A stretch of 5,659 nucleotides of DNA from Limnohabitans sp. (GTDB lineage Bacteria > Pseudomonadota > Gammaproteobacteria > Burkholderiales > Burkholderiaceae_C): NCBI GenBank assembly GCA_021731425.1, contig JAKFXJ010000029.1, forward strand, positions 1-5,659. The letters are read 5' to 3'. Shown one piece after another: positions 5,002 to 5,659 of the stretch (position 1 is the first letter of the stretch; every line of letters begins with the position of its first letter). The translations under genes were made by a program, and so were the position numbers. The notes under the pieces are model-generated. The model made no database searches. It was not told the origin of the DNA and saw only the letters and a program-made list of their open reading frames with translations.

Positions 5002-5659
5002 TTGAATCTTCGTTTGTGGGCCATGCTGGCCTTGTTGGGCAGTTTGTTGTCCCTGGCATTCGGCACCTCGTTTGCCAAAAGCTTGTTCCCGGCCTTGGGG
5101 GCCGAGGGCACCACCGCTTACCGCATCGTTTTCGCCATGCTCATTTTGATGGCCGTGTTCAGGCCCTGGCGCAGAAAGTGGGTCTGGGCCGATGCACTGC
5201 CGCTGGGCCTGTACGGCGTCACACTGGGCGTGATGAACCTGCTGTTTTACAGCTCGATCAAGACCATCCCTTTTGGCGTGGCGATTGCCATCGAGTTCAC
5301 CGGGCCGCTGGCCGTGGCCGTCTGGACCTCCAAAAAAGCCAGCGACTGGCTGTGGGTGACCCTGGCGGTGGTGGGCCTGGCCTTGTTGCTGCCTTTCCCG
5401 GGTGCCGATGCGGCCACGGCGCTTGACCCCATGGGCGTGTTCTTCGCCTTCACAGCGGGCATTTGCTGGGCGCTTTACATCGTGTTTGGCCAGCGTGTGG
5501 CCCTGCGCTACGGCGCCATGGCCACCCCCATGGGCATGCTCGCCGCCGCGCTGGTGGTGGCCCCGATTGGGGTGTGGCATGCGGGCAGCGCTTTGCTCGA
5601 TCCGCAGTGGCTCATGGCCGGGCTGGCCGTGGCCTTGCTGTCAAGCGCGATCCCGTACG
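5002..5659 (+). CDS. rhtA: RhtA-like amino acid exporter, DMT/EamA family (partial, C-terminus off the right edge)
   Basis: This is an inner-membrane transporter of the drug/metabolite family. Its closest family I recognise is RhtA (YbiF), which exports threonine and homoserine. The visible 219 residues, of about 290-295 expected, hold about seven hydrophobic segments. They contain the RhtA-like blocks FAKSLFPALGAEGTTAYR (24-41), FRPWR (53-57), YGVTLGVMNLLFYSSIKTIP (71-90), IAIEFTGPLAVA (95-106) and GICWALYIVFGQR (153-165), then SSAIPY at the right edge. The TTG at 5002 is chosen because AGAGG precedes it by 6 bases; starting at the ATG at 5023 would drop only MNLRLWA and still keep the first helix. 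It begins 11 bases after the nitrile hydratase accessory gene with no terminator between, so read-through is likely. Its actual substrate is not shown by sequence: threonine/homoserine export is by family, and other small amino acids or analogues are possible. Confidence 0.88.
   Translation, partial: MNLRLWAMLALLGSLLSLAFGTSFAKSLFPALGAEGTTAYRIVFAMLILMAVFRPWRRKWVWADALPLGLYGVTLGVMNLLFYSSIKTIPFGVAIAIEFTGPLAVAVWTSKKASDWLWVTLAVVGLALLLPFPGADAATALDPMGVFFAFTAGICWALYIVFGQRVALRYGAMATPMGMLAAALVVAPIGVWHAGSALLDPQWLMAGLAVALLSSAIPY

Noticed and set aside
1..5659. CRISPR arrays, tRNA or rRNA genes, insertion sequences, integrase or attachment-site repeats
   Set aside because: No regularly spaced direct repeats, RNA gene signatures or transposase frames were seen; nearly all of the window is accounted for by seven protein genes.

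Overview
The window looks like chromosomal DNA from a betaproteobacterium of the order Burkholderiales, most likely a member of the Comamonadaceae. This rests on the GC-rich codon use, the style of the SecD, SecF and YajC proteins, and the divergent pairing of a Sec operon with a metabolic operon. It is an inference from protein character; no search was run.

Left half, minus strand (1-3166): the Sec translocon accessory operon yajC-secD-secF, read right to left. YajC (110 aa) and SecD (626 aa) are complete. SecF is cut by the left edge after 290 residues. Together they form the inner-membrane subcomplex that helps SecYEG move proteins using the proton-motive force. A small G+C hairpin and a possible weak internal promoter lie between yajC and secD.

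Middle, plus strand (3292-4990): a compact three-gene operon for a cobalt-type nitrile hydratase, divergent from yajC. It encodes the alpha subunit with the metal-binding signature CTLCSC, the beta subunit, and a small accessory protein that resembles the N-terminal half of beta and is probably the metallochaperone/activator. Both junctions are 4-base ATGA overlaps, as expected for three proteins assembled together. The alpha subunit has an unusual N-terminus with eight histidines at every second residue. The 125-bp gap between yajC and the alpha gene holds candidate promoters for both directions, which physically overlap.

Right edge, plus strand (5002-5659): the first 219 codons of a DMT/EamA-family transporter closely resembling RhtA, the threonine/homoserine exporter. 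It probably starts at a TTG codon 11 bases after the accessory gene, so it may be co-transcribed with the nitrile hydratase genes.

Functionally, the nitrile hydratase would convert nitriles to amides in the cytoplasm. No amidase, aldoxime dehydratase, nitrile-responsive regulator or cobalt transporter is visible, so the rest of that pathway must lie elsewhere or be absent. All protein families are recognisable. The most unusual features are the His-x-His tail and the arrangement of the operons, not a wholly new system.
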